Below, piece after piece: positions 5,846 through 14,348 of a stretch of DNA of 14,474 nucleotides (position 1 is its first letter; the number at the start of each line of letters is the position of its first letter). The stretch comes from Bacteroidia bacterium (lineage in GTDB: Bacteria; Bacteroidota; Bacteroidia; NS11-12g; UBA955). The notes under the pieces were generated by a model. That model saw only the letters and a list, made by a program, of their open reading frames with translations. It did no database searches and had not been told where the DNA came from. The position numbers and the translations under genes are program-made. The DNA lies in contig JADLHV010000025.1 of the NCBI GenBank assembly GCA_020848595.1, positions 1 to 14,474 on the forward strand, read 5' to 3'.

Positions 5846-7947
5846 ATTTGAAAAAAGCCATATTGCTGCGTTCATGGATTGCCTTCTTGTTAATTTTCGG
5901 ATTAGCAATTAGAATTATATGGCAAATTATCGATCTTCAATTTAATAAAAAGGAAAAATATTTAGCCATTAGTATTGAGCAAAGCACAAAATGGCGTGTT
6001 ATACAAGCTTCAAGAGGTAATATATATGCCGATGATGGTAGTTTATTGGCAACAAGTATCCCTAAATATGAGTTGCGAATGGATACTCGTGTTGAAACAA
6101 TTACTAACGAATTTTTTAATGCTAATATCGATAGTTTGTCGTGGTATTTCGCATCTGAATTTACGGATAAAACTCAATCTGAGTGGCGTAATTACTTAGT
6201 TTCTGCACGCAATAGAGGCGAACGTTATTTGTTATTAAAACGCAATGTTGACTACCATATCGTTAAAGCAATGGAGCAATGGCCAATCTTTAGTTTAGGG
6301 AAGTACAAGGGCGGATTTATAAAAATAGAAAATTTCAAGCGCGAAATTCCATTTGGCATTTTAGCAGCACGTTCAATTGGATATGTGAATCGAGAAGCTA
6401 AAGTTAAAATTGGATTAGAAGGAACTTACGATTCATTACTTTCTGGAGCAGTTGGAAAACGTTTAGAGAGAAGGGTGAAGGGTGGCGTTTGGCGTCCTGT
6501 TGATAATAGTCAAGAATTAGACTCTCGAAATGGTTTAGACATCTACACCACCTTGGATATTAATATTCAGGATGTCGCAGAAAATGCACTTAAGAAATCG
6601 CTAATTGCAAATAATGCCGACCATGGTTGTGCCATTTTAATGGAAGTAAAGACTGGCGCAATTAAAGCTATTGCAAATTTAAAACGCAATTCAGATAATA
6701 CTTGCTACGAAGCAGAAAACTATGCAGTAAATGAGTTTTCTGACCCAGGAAGTACTTTCAAATTAATTAGTGCAATGGCATTGTTAGAAGACCGATATAT
6801 GAAGTTATCAGATTCGGTAGATATCGAATATGGTAAAACAAGTTTTGGGCCGTTGCCGATGGTAGATGCGCATATATCGCCTTACAAATACGCTACTTTA
6901 CAATATATTTTTGAACACTCTAGCAATGTTGGAATCGCTAAATCGATTTATAAATATTATAAAGATAAGCCAGAGCAGTTTTTGCGTTTTGCCAATAGTT
7001 TAGGCTTAAATACCTCTCTTCCTTTTGATATCAAAACAACCAGACATCCACATATTAGAAATACCAAGGACAATAAATGGAGTGGTACATCTTTACCATT
7101 TATGAGCATTGGATATGAAATGGAATTGAGCTCTATGCAAATTCTTTCTTTATATAATGCAGTTGCTAATAATGGCGTCATGGTAAAGCCTTATTTGGTC
7201 AAAGAAATTACAGAGTTTGGAAAATCTGTTAAGTCTTGTTCTACAGAGGTTATTAATCCGAAAATTTGCTCGGAAGAAACTTTAAAACAACTTAAATTTC
7301 TATTAGAAGGTGTAGTAGAACGCGGTACTGCAACTAATTTGAAAGGCTTAGCTTATCAAGTAGCTGGAAAAACTGGTACAGCGCAAATTATATCCAATGG
7401 AAAATACGATAAGAGTTCGCATAAAGCATCGTTTGTTGGGTATTTTCCAGCTAATAATCCACAGTATACATGTATTGTCGTTGTTAATGCTCCTGCAAAT
7501 GGTATTTATTATGGGGGCTCGGTTGCGGGTCCAGTTTTTAAAGAAATAGCCGATAAAGTTTATAGTACGAATATTCATTTGCATCAACCTATTAAAAGGG
7601 TTGATAAACCAGGTATGCCAAAAGTAAAAAGCGGTAATCGAGATGATATTAAATACGTCTTGAATCATCTTTTTATTAGCAGTCGCCAAATACAAGGTGA
7701 AGCTGAGTCTGAATGGGTAAAAGCATCTGGAGATGTTCAGTCTATTGTGCTTAAAGAAATACAAACCGATGCAAATCAAGTCCCCGATGTACGAGGAATG
7801 GGACTTAGAGATGCCTTATACCTTTTAGAAAATAGAGGATTTAGAGTGCTGGTACAAGGATATGGTTCGGTTACCTATCAGTCAATTATAGCTGGTACTA
7901 TTATTAGAAATAAAGGCGGTACAATTTATATCAAACTTTCACCATGA
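5842..7947 (+). CDS. ftsI: Septal peptidoglycan transpeptidase (FtsI/PBP3 class) with C-terminal PASTA domain
   Basis: This 701-residue class B penicillin-binding protein cross-links septal peptidoglycan and is the partner of FtsW. It has a membrane anchor at about residues 10-30 (WIAFLLIFGLAIRIIW), then the dimerisation/pedestal domain starting near ASRGNIYADDGSLLAT. The transpeptidase domain contains all three catalytic motifs: Ser304-x-x-Lys307 (PGSTFK), Ser360-x-Asn362 (SSN) and Lys510-Thr-Gly (AGKTGTAQ). A PASTA domain occupies about 647-701 (VPDVRGMGLRDALYLLENRG onward), as is usual for Bacteroidota homologues. All catalytic residues are intact and the length is normal. It overlaps ftsL and murE by ATGA. 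PASTA may bind peptidoglycan or assist localisation; that is inference from the family. Confidence 0.96.
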   Translation: MNLKKAILLRSWIAFLLIFGLAIRIIWQIIDLQFNKKEKYLAISIEQSTKWRVIQASRGNIYADDGSLLATSIPKYELRMDTRVETITNEFFNANIDSLSWYFASEFTDKTQSEWRNYLVSARNRGERYLLLKRNVDYHIVKAMEQWPIFSLGKYKGGFIKIENFKREIPFGILAARSIGYVNREAKVKIGLEGTYDSLLSGAVGKRLERRVKGGVWRPVDNSQELDSRNGLDIYTTLDINIQDVAENALKKSLIANNADHGCAILMEVKTGAIKAIANLKRNSDNTCYEAENYAVNEFSDPGSTFKLISAMALLEDRYMKLSDSVDIEYGKTSFGPLPMVDAHISPYKYATLQYIFEHSSNVGIAKSIYKYYKDKPEQFLRFANSLGLNTSLPFDIKTTRHPHIRNTKDNKWSGTSLPFMSIGYEMELSSMQILSLYNAVANNGVMVKPYLVKEITEFGKSVKSCSTEVINPKICSEETLKQLKFLLEGVVERGTATNLKGLAYQVAGKTGTAQIISNGKYDKSSHKASFVGYFPANNPQYTCIVVVNAPANGIYYGGSVAGPVFKEIADKVYSTNIHLHQPIKRVDKPGMPKVKSGNRDDIKYVLNHLFISSRQIQGEAESEWVKASGDVQSIVLKEIQTDANQVPDVRGMGLRDALYLLENRGFRVLVQGYGSVTYQSIIAGTIIRNKGGTIYIKLSP

Positions 7948-9326
7948 GTAAAGTATTAGCAGACATAGCGCAATATAAAGGTATTCTCGCCATTCATGGT
8001 AGCGAGTCGATTCTAGTGCATGCTTTAGAATTAGATTCAAGGAAAGTAGTAAGTGGTACAATGTTCTTTGCAGTAATTGGCACTACAGTTGATGCACATA
8101 AGTTTATTCCAGATGTAATAAAGTTAGGTGCCTCCGTAATTGTTTGCAGTACCTTACCTAGTGATTTGCCATCAGAAGTCACATTTGTATTGGTTGACGA
8201 TGTTCAGCAAAGTGTTGGATATTTCGCTTCTGCATTTTATGATTATCCCTCTTCGAAGTTTAAATTAATTGGCGTCACTGGAACTAATGGTAAAACCACT
8301 ACTACAACGATGCTGTTTAATTTGTTTAGTAGTTTAGGTAGTACTTGTGGATTAGTCAGTACAGTTGACTATCGAATAGCTTCTAAAGTATATACCAGTT
8401 CGCATACAACACCAGATCCTATTAAACTAAATGCGTTGATGGCAGAGATGGTAGAGGCAGATTGTTCGTATTGCTTTATGGAAGTAAGTTCACATTCGAT
8501 TGTTCAAGGTCGAATTAACGGTCTTGCTTTTGATGGGGCCGTATTTACAAATATAACCCACGATCATTTGGATTATCATTTAACTTTTGATAATTATATT
8601 AAGGCTAAGAAATTGTTTTTTGATCAGTTACCTGATGAAGCTTTTGCACTTGTAAATAAGGATGATCGCAATGGTTTGGTGATGGTTCAAAATACAAAAG
8701 CTTCGAAATATACCTATGCATTGAAGTCGGCTGCTGATTTCAATTGCAAGATAATGGAAAGTGATTTTGAAGGCTTGTTATTGAAAATAGATCATGATGA
8801 AGTTTGGTTTAATCTGGTAGGTAAATTTAATGCATATAACTTATTAGCAGTATACTCTGTGGCTTTTTTACTAGAAATAGAAAGGTCAACTATATTAACA
8901 CATTTGTCTCATCAATTAGGTGTAAATGGCAGATTCGAAGTGTATAGAAGTGCAAATGGAATTATTGGTGTAGTTGATTATGCTCATACCCCAGATGCAT
9001 TAGAAAATGTTTTATCAACCATAAATGATATTAGAAGTACCAACGAGCAATTGCTTACAGTAGTTGGTTGTGGAGGTAATCGAGATAAAGAGAAACGACC
9101 AGTGATGGCTAAAGTATCGAGTAATTTGAGTGATAAGGTGATATTAACTAGCGATAATCCAAGAGATGAAGTGCCAGAAGTAATTATAGAAGAGATGATG
9201 CAAGGCGTAGATGCAAGTGCATATAAAAAAGTCTTGAAAATTACAGATAGAAAGGAAGCAATTAGAGCAGCTATTATGATGAGTAAACCAAAGGATATCA
9301 TATTGATTGCAGTTAAAGGTCACTAA
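7944..9326 (+). CDS. murE: UDP-MurNAc-tripeptide synthetase MurE, interrupted by a premature TAA
   Basis: MurE adds the third residue (meso-diaminopimelate in most Gram-negatives) to UDP-MurNAc-L-Ala-D-Glu. Motifs in order are: P-loop GVTGTNGKTT (Gly110-Thr119), HTTPDP, MEVSSHS, FTNITHDHLDYH, the candidate carbamylated Lys222 in YIKAKKLFF, GRFEVY, VDYAHTPDALENV, GNRDKEKRP, and the diaminopimelate-type signature DNPRDE with Arg407. The frame stops at codon 461 (TAA, 9324-9326) after IAVKGH, where the family reads IAGKGHE-TYQ. The same frame then continues with recognisable MurE sequence to 9404, so an intact gene would be 486 residues, the normal length. The expected glycine before KGH is also changed to Val457 (GTT). 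The 460-residue product lacks about 26 residues of the C-terminal domain and both residues equivalent to E. coli Gly464 and Glu468. The start overlaps ftsI by ATGA. The identity is certain; the product is probably inactive unless the TAA is a sequence error or is read through. Confidence 0.95.
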   Translation: MSKVLADIAQYKGILAIHGSESILVHALELDSRKVVSGTMFFAVIGTTVDAHKFIPDVIKLGASVIVCSTLPSDLPSEVTFVLVDDVQQSVGYFASAFYDYPSSKFKLIGVTGTNGKTTTTTMLFNLFSSLGSTCGLVSTVDYRIASKVYTSSHTTPDPIKLNALMAEMVEADCSYCFMEVSSHSIVQGRINGLAFDGAVFTNITHDHLDYHLTFDNYIKAKKLFFDQLPDEAFALVNKDDRNGLVMVQNTKASKYTYALKSAADFNCKIMESDFEGLLLKIDHDEVWFNLVGKFNAYNLLAVYSVAFLLEIERSTILTHLSHQLGVNGRFEVYRSANGIIGVVDYAHTPDALENVLSTINDIRSTNEQLLTVVGCGGNRDKEKRPVMAKVSSNLSDKVILTSDNPRDEVPEVIIEEMMQGVDASAYKKVLKITDRKEAIRAAIMMSKPKDIILIAVKGH

Positions 9327-9404
9327 ACTTATCAGGAAATTAAAGGGTTAAAATACCCTTTTGATGACAGGAAAATACTAATGGAAATATTTAAAGAAAT
9401 TTAA
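9327..9404 (+). pseudogene. murE: Severed in-frame C-terminal tail of murE
   Basis: Continuing the murE frame past the TAA gives TYQEIKGLKYPFDDRKILM and on to FKEI, then TAA at 9402-9404. This is the ordinary MurE ending: family members read GKGHE-TYQ, a short loop, FDDRE, then a terminal helix. The 25 codons carry no second defect, and the natural stop sits 9 bases before the mraY ATG, matching the tight spacing elsewhere in the operon. Changing the single base T9324 to G would restore one full-length frame. Confidence 0.9.
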
Positions 9405-9413
9405 GGCAGAGAC

Positions 9414-10667
9414 ATGTTATACCATTTGTTTTCATATTTAGACCATCACTATAACATCGCAGGATTTGGTGTTTGGACTTACCTTACATTCCGTACTGGA
9501 TTGGCCGTGATTTTATCATTGACTATCTCGGCAGTGTATGGCAAAAGGCTTATCAATGCACTGCATAGATTGCAGGTTTCTGAAACTATTCGCGACCTCG
9601 GATTACAAGGCGAAGAAGCTAAGAAAGGTACTCCAACCATGGGTGGATTGATTATGTTGGGGGCAATCTTGATTCCGACTTTATTATTAGCTCGACTTAC
9701 AAATGTATATGTCCTATTGATGATAGCAGTTACGGTGCTAACAGGGCTAATTGGATTTGTAGATGATTATATTAAAGTTTTCAAAAAAGATAAAGCTGGT
9801 TTGTCGGGTAAATTTAAAATAATGGGACAAATCATTGTGGGGATAGTTGTTGCATTAACCCTGTATTTTAATAAAGCAGTAGTCGTAACCAAGCACTATT
9901 CGGCGAAAGATGCAGTAGCGTTAAAAATGGATACATCTAACATGAATGTTAAAATGATTCAAGGCGAAAGATTTTTCACAAAAAACGAGAAAAGTTTAAC
10001 CACCACTATTCCATTTTTTAAATTTTCTGAATTTGATTATAACCGTATAACAAAGATGATAGGATTAGATGAAAAATGGGGTTGGGTTATCTTCACCTTA
10101 TTTGTCATCTTCCTTGTTACAGCAGTATCTAATGGGGCAAATATTACCGATGGTATCGATGGTTTAGCAGCAGGCACATCGGCGATAATTGGAACAACTT
10201 TAGGCTTATTCGCATTTGTATCAGGAAATATTCTAATTGCAAAGTACCTCAACATTATGTACATCCCACATTTAGGTGAATTGTTTGTATTTGCTGGTGC
10301 ATTTATGGGGGCATGCATTGGATTTTTATGGTATAATAGTTATCCAGCTCAAGTTTTTATGGGCGATACCGGAAGTTTAATGTTAGGTGGTGTTATTGCA
10401 GCTCTTGCTATTATTGTTAGGAAAGAACTGCTTATCCCTATTCTATGCGGCGTGTTTTTAATCGAGAATTTAAGTGTAATGATTCAGGTTTCATACTTCA
10501 AGTACACTAAAAAGAAAACTGGGGAAGGTAAAAGGGTATTTCTGATGTCTCCTATTCACCATCATTATCAGAAAAAGGGATTTCATGAAGCCAAGATTGT
10601 TACAAGATTTTGGATTATAGGAATCATACTGGCAGTTGTTTCATTTATTACATTAAAACTTAGATAA
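9414..10667 (+). CDS. mraY: Phospho-MurNAc-pentapeptide translocase MraY
   Basis: This 417-residue polytopic membrane enzyme transfers phospho-MurNAc-pentapeptide from UDP to undecaprenyl phosphate, making lipid I at the inner face of the membrane. Conserved motifs are KKGTPTMGG, VDDYIK with Asp117 and Asp118, NGANITDGIDGLAAG, YNSYPAQVFMGDTGSL with Asp318 (the third catalytic-site Asp) and SPIHHHYQKKGFHE. About ten membrane spans are visible. It is some 55 residues longer than E. coli MraY. The extra length is a hydrophilic loop in about residues 155-215 (HYSAKDAVALKMDTSN onward), normal for Bacteroidota. The ATG at 9414 follows the natural murE stop by 9 bases. If murE really ends at 9326 the gap becomes 87 bases and coupling from murE would be lost. 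The next gene, murD, follows after 8 bases. Confidence 0.97.
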   Translation: MLYHLFSYLDHHYNIAGFGVWTYLTFRTGLAVILSLTISAVYGKRLINALHRLQVSETIRDLGLQGEEAKKGTPTMGGLIMLGAILIPTLLLARLTNVYVLLMIAVTVLTGLIGFVDDYIKVFKKDKAGLSGKFKIMGQIIVGIVVALTLYFNKAVVVTKHYSAKDAVALKMDTSNMNVKMIQGERFFTKNEKSLTTTIPFFKFSEFDYNRITKMIGLDEKWGWVIFTLFVIFLVTAVSNGANITDGIDGLAAGTSAIIGTTLGLFAFVSGNILIAKYLNIMYIPHLGELFVFAGAFMGACIGFLWYNSYPAQVFMGDTGSLMLGGVIAALAIIVRKELLIPILCGVFLIENLSVMIQVSYFKYTKKKTGEGKRVFLMSPIHHHYQKKGFHEAKIVTRFWIIGIILAVVSFITLKLR

Positions 10668-10675
10668 GAATCAGT

Positions 10676-12028
10676 TTGAAAAAAAGAATTGTCATATTAG
10701 GAGCAGGAGAAAGCGGTACAGGCTGTGCTATACTAGCCTTAAAGCACGGACACGAGGTTTTTGTCTCTGATTCTGGAAGTATAAAATCTAAATATACTGA
10801 AGAATTAGATAATATAAATGTGGCATATGAGCAAAATGGTCATACAGAGACGCTGATATTAAATGCAGATGAAATTATAAAGAGTCCTGGTATTCCAGAT
10901 AAAGCAGATATCATCATAAAAGCAAAAGAAAAAGGCATTCAAATAATTTCGGAGATAGAATTTGGTTCTAGATATACACAAGCTAGGCATGTTGGTATTA
11001 CAGGCACAAATGGTAAAACTACTACTACTATGCTTTGCTATCATATATTGAAGAATGCTGGATATAGTGTTGGTTTAGGCGGTAATATTGGAACAAGCTA
11101 TGCTCGCCAAATTGACAATAATGATTTTGAATATTATGTACTTGAATTAAGTTCATTTCAATTAGACAATACCTATACATTTAGTCCACATATTGCCATA
11201 TTGTGCAATATTACCCCCGATCATTTAGATCGTTACGAATACGAGTTTCAAAATTATATCGATTCGAAATTTCGAATTGCTATGAATCAGACAGCCCACG
11301 ATTACTTTATCTATTGCGCCGATGACGAAGTAACCATAAAGAACTTGGCAACGCATAAAGTAGATGCAGAAAGACTTCCATTTGCTTATGGTAAAACCAC
11401 CGAGAAAGGGGCCTATGTCTTAGACAAAGAGTTTCATTTATTAGAAAATACATCAACAAACCCAACAAATCAGCTAACAATGTTTATCAACGATTTCGCC
11501 CTAAAAGGCATTCACAACTGTTACAACAGTATGGCGGCGGCTATTGCAGCTAATGCACTTAACATCCGAAAAGATGTTATCCGAGAGAGTTTAATTAATT
11601 TCCAAAATGTGGAGCATCGACTAGAGTATGTTGCCACAGTTGGTGGAGTCGAATTTATTAACGACAGTAAAGCCACTAACGTCAATTCAACCTGGTATGC
11701 ACTCGAAAGCATGGATAAACCTGTTGTTTGGATTGTAGGGGGTGTCGACAAAGGAAATGATTACGAAGCCCTTCTTCCTTTAGTAAAACAGAAGGTGAAA
11801 GTTATTGTTTGCCTTGGTGTAGATAATAAGAAGATTCATACAGCTTTTGGTAAAGATGTAGATCTTATGATAAATACAAGTAGTGCCGAAGAAGCTGTTC
11901 AAGTAGCAAAGAGATTTGCCGAAAAAGGCGATGCTGTTCTTTTATCTCCAGCTTGTGCCAGTTTCGACTTGTTTACCAATTACGAAGATAGAGGCTGGCA
12001 ATTTAAAGCTGCAGTGAAAAATTTGTAG
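10676..12028 (+). CDS. murD: UDP-MurNAc-L-alanine:D-glutamate ligase MurD
   Basis: This 450-residue cytoplasmic Mur ligase adds D-glutamate to UDP-MurNAc-L-Ala with ATP. The N-terminal Rossmann domain begins RIVILGAGESG. The P-loop GITGTNGKTTTT runs from Gly107, with Lys114 binding phosphate. ELSSFQLD and NITPDHLDRYE follow. Lys198 in YIDSKFR is the carbamylated-lysine position, the same number as in E. coli. HNCYNSMAAA, EHRLEYV and NDSKATNVNSTWYAL mark the domain 2/3 region, and the end is LLSPACASFDLF-x(7)-RG-x-FK. All motifs are intact and the length is normal. The start is a TTG at 10676, 8 bases after the mraY stop; no in-frame ATG lies nearby and the family N-terminus begins here. A 72-base gap, long for this operon, separates it from ftsW. 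Confidence 0.96.
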   Translation: MKKRIVILGAGESGTGCAILALKHGHEVFVSDSGSIKSKYTEELDNINVAYEQNGHTETLILNADEIIKSPGIPDKADIIIKAKEKGIQIISEIEFGSRYTQARHVGITGTNGKTTTTMLCYHILKNAGYSVGLGGNIGTSYARQIDNNDFEYYVLELSSFQLDNTYTFSPHIAILCNITPDHLDRYEYEFQNYIDSKFRIAMNQTAHDYFIYCADDEVTIKNLATHKVDAERLPFAYGKTTEKGAYVLDKEFHLLENTSTNPTNQLTMFINDFALKGIHNCYNSMAAAIAANALNIRKDVIRESLINFQNVEHRLEYVATVGGVEFINDSKATNVNSTWYALESMDKPVVWIVGGVDKGNDYEALLPLVKQKVKVIVCLGVDNKKIHTAFGKDVDLMINTSSAEEAVQVAKRFAEKGDAVLLSPACASFDLFTNYEDRGWQFKAAVKNL

Positions 12029-12100
12029 TCAATCGAGTTTACTAGTTTGATTGCTAAGGATACTATTATGAAAGGTTGTGTAAAATAGAACAATGGGCGC

Positions 12101-13276
12101 ATGCAACTCGGAAGATTAAAATTCAGAGGTGACCCATATATTTGGTTCGCTGTATTTGTCTTGTCCTTATTAGGGATGATGGCAGTATACAGTGCTACAG
12201 GATCGCTTGCGTTTAAAACTCAAAGTGGCAATACCGAATATTTTCTGTTTAAACACATGTTATTTTTGTTTGGGGGATTCTTTTTGATGTATTTTTTTCA
12301 TCTCCTAGACTATAAATATTTTTCGAGAATTTCTCAAATGGCTGTCTTGATTTCAATTCCACTTTTGATAGCAACTTTAGTGTTCGGTAATGATATCAAT
12401 GAAGCGAAGAGAACTATTACAATTTTCGGTATCTCATTTCAAAGTAGCGACTTTGCTAAGTTTGCATTAATTATGTTCATTGCACGATATTTATCGAAGA
12501 AGCAAGAAGAGATGCATTCATTGAAGGGTTTTGGATTTATTGTTTTGTATATATGTGTGATTTGCGCACTTATTATGCCCGAAAATTTAAGTACATCTAT
12601 CGTACTTTTCTTTACTTGTAGTATGTTGTTATTCATTGGAAACGCACGCATTAGGCATTTAGGTCTTTTAGCTGGGACTTTTGCTTTGATGGGGGTTTTA
12701 GGTTTAACATTATTGCTCAAATCACCTGATAGTATGCTGCCTGGTAGAGCTTCTACTTGGAAAGCTCGTATTGAAAATTTTATGCATAAGGATACCAACG
12801 AAGAAGTGTTTCAAACTGTTCAAGCTAAAATTGCAATAGCAAGTGGTGGATTAACGGGTAAAGGTCCTGGAAAGGGCGAACAAAGTGCTTACCTTCCTCA
12901 CTCTTATTCTGATTTTATCTTTGCCGTTATTATTGAAGAATATGGACTTATTTTCGGAGGTTTAACAGTGATATTTTTATACTTGTTGATATTGTATCGT
13001 TCTATTCGGATTGTATTAAAGAGTCCGAAAGCTTTCGGGGCATTATTAGCAATGGGGCTAGCCTTTAGTTTGGTATTGCAAGCTTTTATTCACATGGCTG
13101 TAGCTACCAATGTGTTTCCATTGACGGGTTTGACATTGCCACTTATTAGTATGGGAGGTACAAGTATTATCTTTACTAGTGCGGCTTTTGGCGTTCTGCT
13201 CAGTGTAAGTAGAGCGGTTGAAGAGCAACATGAAGGATTAGCCGAACCATCACAGGAGGGTGAATCTAATGCTTAA
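12101..13276 (+). CDS. ftsW: Septal peptidoglycan polymerase FtsW (SEDS family)
   Basis: This 391-residue SEDS glycosyltransferase polymerises lipid II during septation together with the FtsI homologue in this operon. About ten hydrophobic spans are visible, starting with IWFAVFVLSLLGMMAVYSAT. The large periplasmic loop contains IAIASGGLTGKGPGKGEQ and YLPHSYSDFIFAVIIEEYGL, where Asp271 is the essential SEDS aspartate position. The C-terminal part has TGLTLPLISMGGTS. Position between murD and murG indicates FtsW rather than its elongation paralogue RodA. The ATG at 12101 has a stop in frame shortly upstream (TAG at 12086-12088), so no longer start is possible. The short acidic tail is cytoplasmic. 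Its last 8 bases overlap murG. Confidence 0.95.
   Translation: MQLGRLKFRGDPYIWFAVFVLSLLGMMAVYSATGSLAFKTQSGNTEYFLFKHMLFLFGGFFLMYFFHLLDYKYFSRISQMAVLISIPLLIATLVFGNDINEAKRTITIFGISFQSSDFAKFALIMFIARYLSKKQEEMHSLKGFGFIVLYICVICALIMPENLSTSIVLFFTCSMLLFIGNARIRHLGLLAGTFALMGVLGLTLLLKSPDSMLPGRASTWKARIENFMHKDTNEEVFQTVQAKIAIASGGLTGKGPGKGEQSAYLPHSYSDFIFAVIIEEYGLIFGGLTVIFLYLLILYRSIRIVLKSPKAFGALLAMGLAFSLVLQAFIHMAVATNVFPLTGLTLPLISMGGTSIIFTSAAFGVLLSVSRAVEEQHEGLAEPSQEGESNA
13254..13259 (+). promoter_or_regulatory. Shine-Dalgarno that sets the murG start
   Basis: AGGAGG ends 9 bases before the ATG at 13269, correct spacing for initiation there. A GTG at 13260 opens the same frame three codons earlier but immediately abuts the site, so it could not use it. 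Confidence 0.75.
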
Positions 13277-14348
13277 CAGAGTGATTATTTCTGGAGGAGG
13301 AACTGGTGGTCATATTTTTCCGGCTATAGCTATAGCTAATGAAATTAAAAGTCGAAACCCTCAAGCTGAAATTCTTTTTATAGGTGCACTTGGGCGAATG
13401 GAAATGGAAAAAGTACCTATGGCAGGATTTAAAATCATTGGTTTACCCATTGCTGGTATTCAAAGACGTTTAAGTATGTCGAATTTTTTAGTTCCATTTA
13501 AATTATTGAAAAGTTTAATTCTATCACGCAAAATAGTAAAAGATTTTAAACCTCAGGTTGTGATAGGTGTTGGCGGATATGCTAGTGCTGCGGTGTTATA
13601 TGTAGCTTCAGGGACAGGCATACCTTGCGTCATACAGGAACAAAATTCGTATGCAGGACTTACCAATAAAATTTTAGGAAAACGAGTTGCAAAAGTTTGT
13701 GTTGCCTATGAGGGTATGGAGAAATTTTTCCCTAAAAGTAAAATTGTTTTAACTGGCAATCCAGTAAGGGCAGAAATTAAAAATGCTCAGAGCCGGGCGA
13801 AATCAGAAGCTAAGGCAAGTTTAGGATTCGATACAAATCAAATAGTAGTATTAGTTATTGGAGGAAGTTTAGGTGCAAGAACAATAAATCAAAGTATACA
13901 AGAAGGTATTGAAATATTCAATGAGAATGCAATTCAATTGCTTTGGCAAACAGGAAAGAATTTCAAAGCCGACACGAAAGGTTATCAAACAATTAAAGCA
14001 AGTGAGTTTATTTATGATATGCAAACAGCTTATGCTGCGGCAGACTTGGTGGTATCAAGAGCAGGGGCAATTTCAGTTAGTGAATTGTGTTTGTTGAAAA
14101 AACCTTGCATTTTGGTTCCTTCACCCAATGTTGCAGAAGATCATCAAACTAAAAATGCCTTAGCATTAACAGATAAAGGAGCGGCTATATTAGTTAAAGA
14201 TTTAGAAGCAAAAGTAAAATTAGTAAACAAAGTTGTCGAAATTGCGAAGAATAATGAACAATTAGAGGCATTAAGTATTAAGATTGGTTTGTTGGCGAAA
14301 CCAGATGCCTTAGAAACAATAGTCAATACAATAGAAGCAGTACTATGA
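13269..14348 (+). CDS. murG: UDP-GlcNAc:undecaprenyl-PP-MurNAc-pentapeptide GlcNAc transferase MurG
   Basis: This 359-residue GT-B glycosyltransferase adds GlcNAc to lipid I, making lipid II at the cytoplasmic face of the membrane. The N-terminal domain has the glycine-rich SGGGTGGHIFPA (residues 8-19), then GVGGYASAA and IQEQNSYAGLTNK. LTGNPVR precedes the C-terminal domain. The nucleotide-sugar side shows VIGGSLGARTIN, WQTGK, SRAGAISVSEL (containing the conserved Glu) and PSPNVAEDHQTKNA. Full length, all motifs intact. I chose the ATG at 13269 over the GTG at 13260 because of the AGGAGG placement and because the protein then begins MLNRVIISGGG, as in the family. It overlaps ftsW by 8 bases and murC by ATGA. 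Confidence 0.96.
   Translation: MLNRVIISGGGTGGHIFPAIAIANEIKSRNPQAEILFIGALGRMEMEKVPMAGFKIIGLPIAGIQRRLSMSNFLVPFKLLKSLILSRKIVKDFKPQVVIGVGGYASAAVLYVASGTGIPCVIQEQNSYAGLTNKILGKRVAKVCVAYEGMEKFFPKSKIVLTGNPVRAEIKNAQSRAKSEAKASLGFDTNQIVVLVIGGSLGARTINQSIQEGIEIFNENAIQLLWQTGKNFKADTKGYQTIKASEFIYDMQTAYAAADLVVSRAGAISVSELCLLKKPCILVPSPNVAEDHQTKNALALTDKGAAILVKDLEAKVKLVNKVVEIAKNNEQLEALSIKIGLLAKPDALETIVNTIEAVL

Noticed and set aside
7348..7779. Minus-strand 143-codon frame inside ftsI
   Set aside because: It is an antisense shadow of the transpeptidase domain, with no promoter and no recognisable motif.
7944..9404. Stop-codon reassignment (TAA read as an amino acid) as the explanation of the murE stop
   Set aside because: The acyl-CoA dehydrogenase, mraY, ftsW and the 486-residue murE frame itself end at TAA with sensible protein ends, so TAA is an ordinary stop in this genome.
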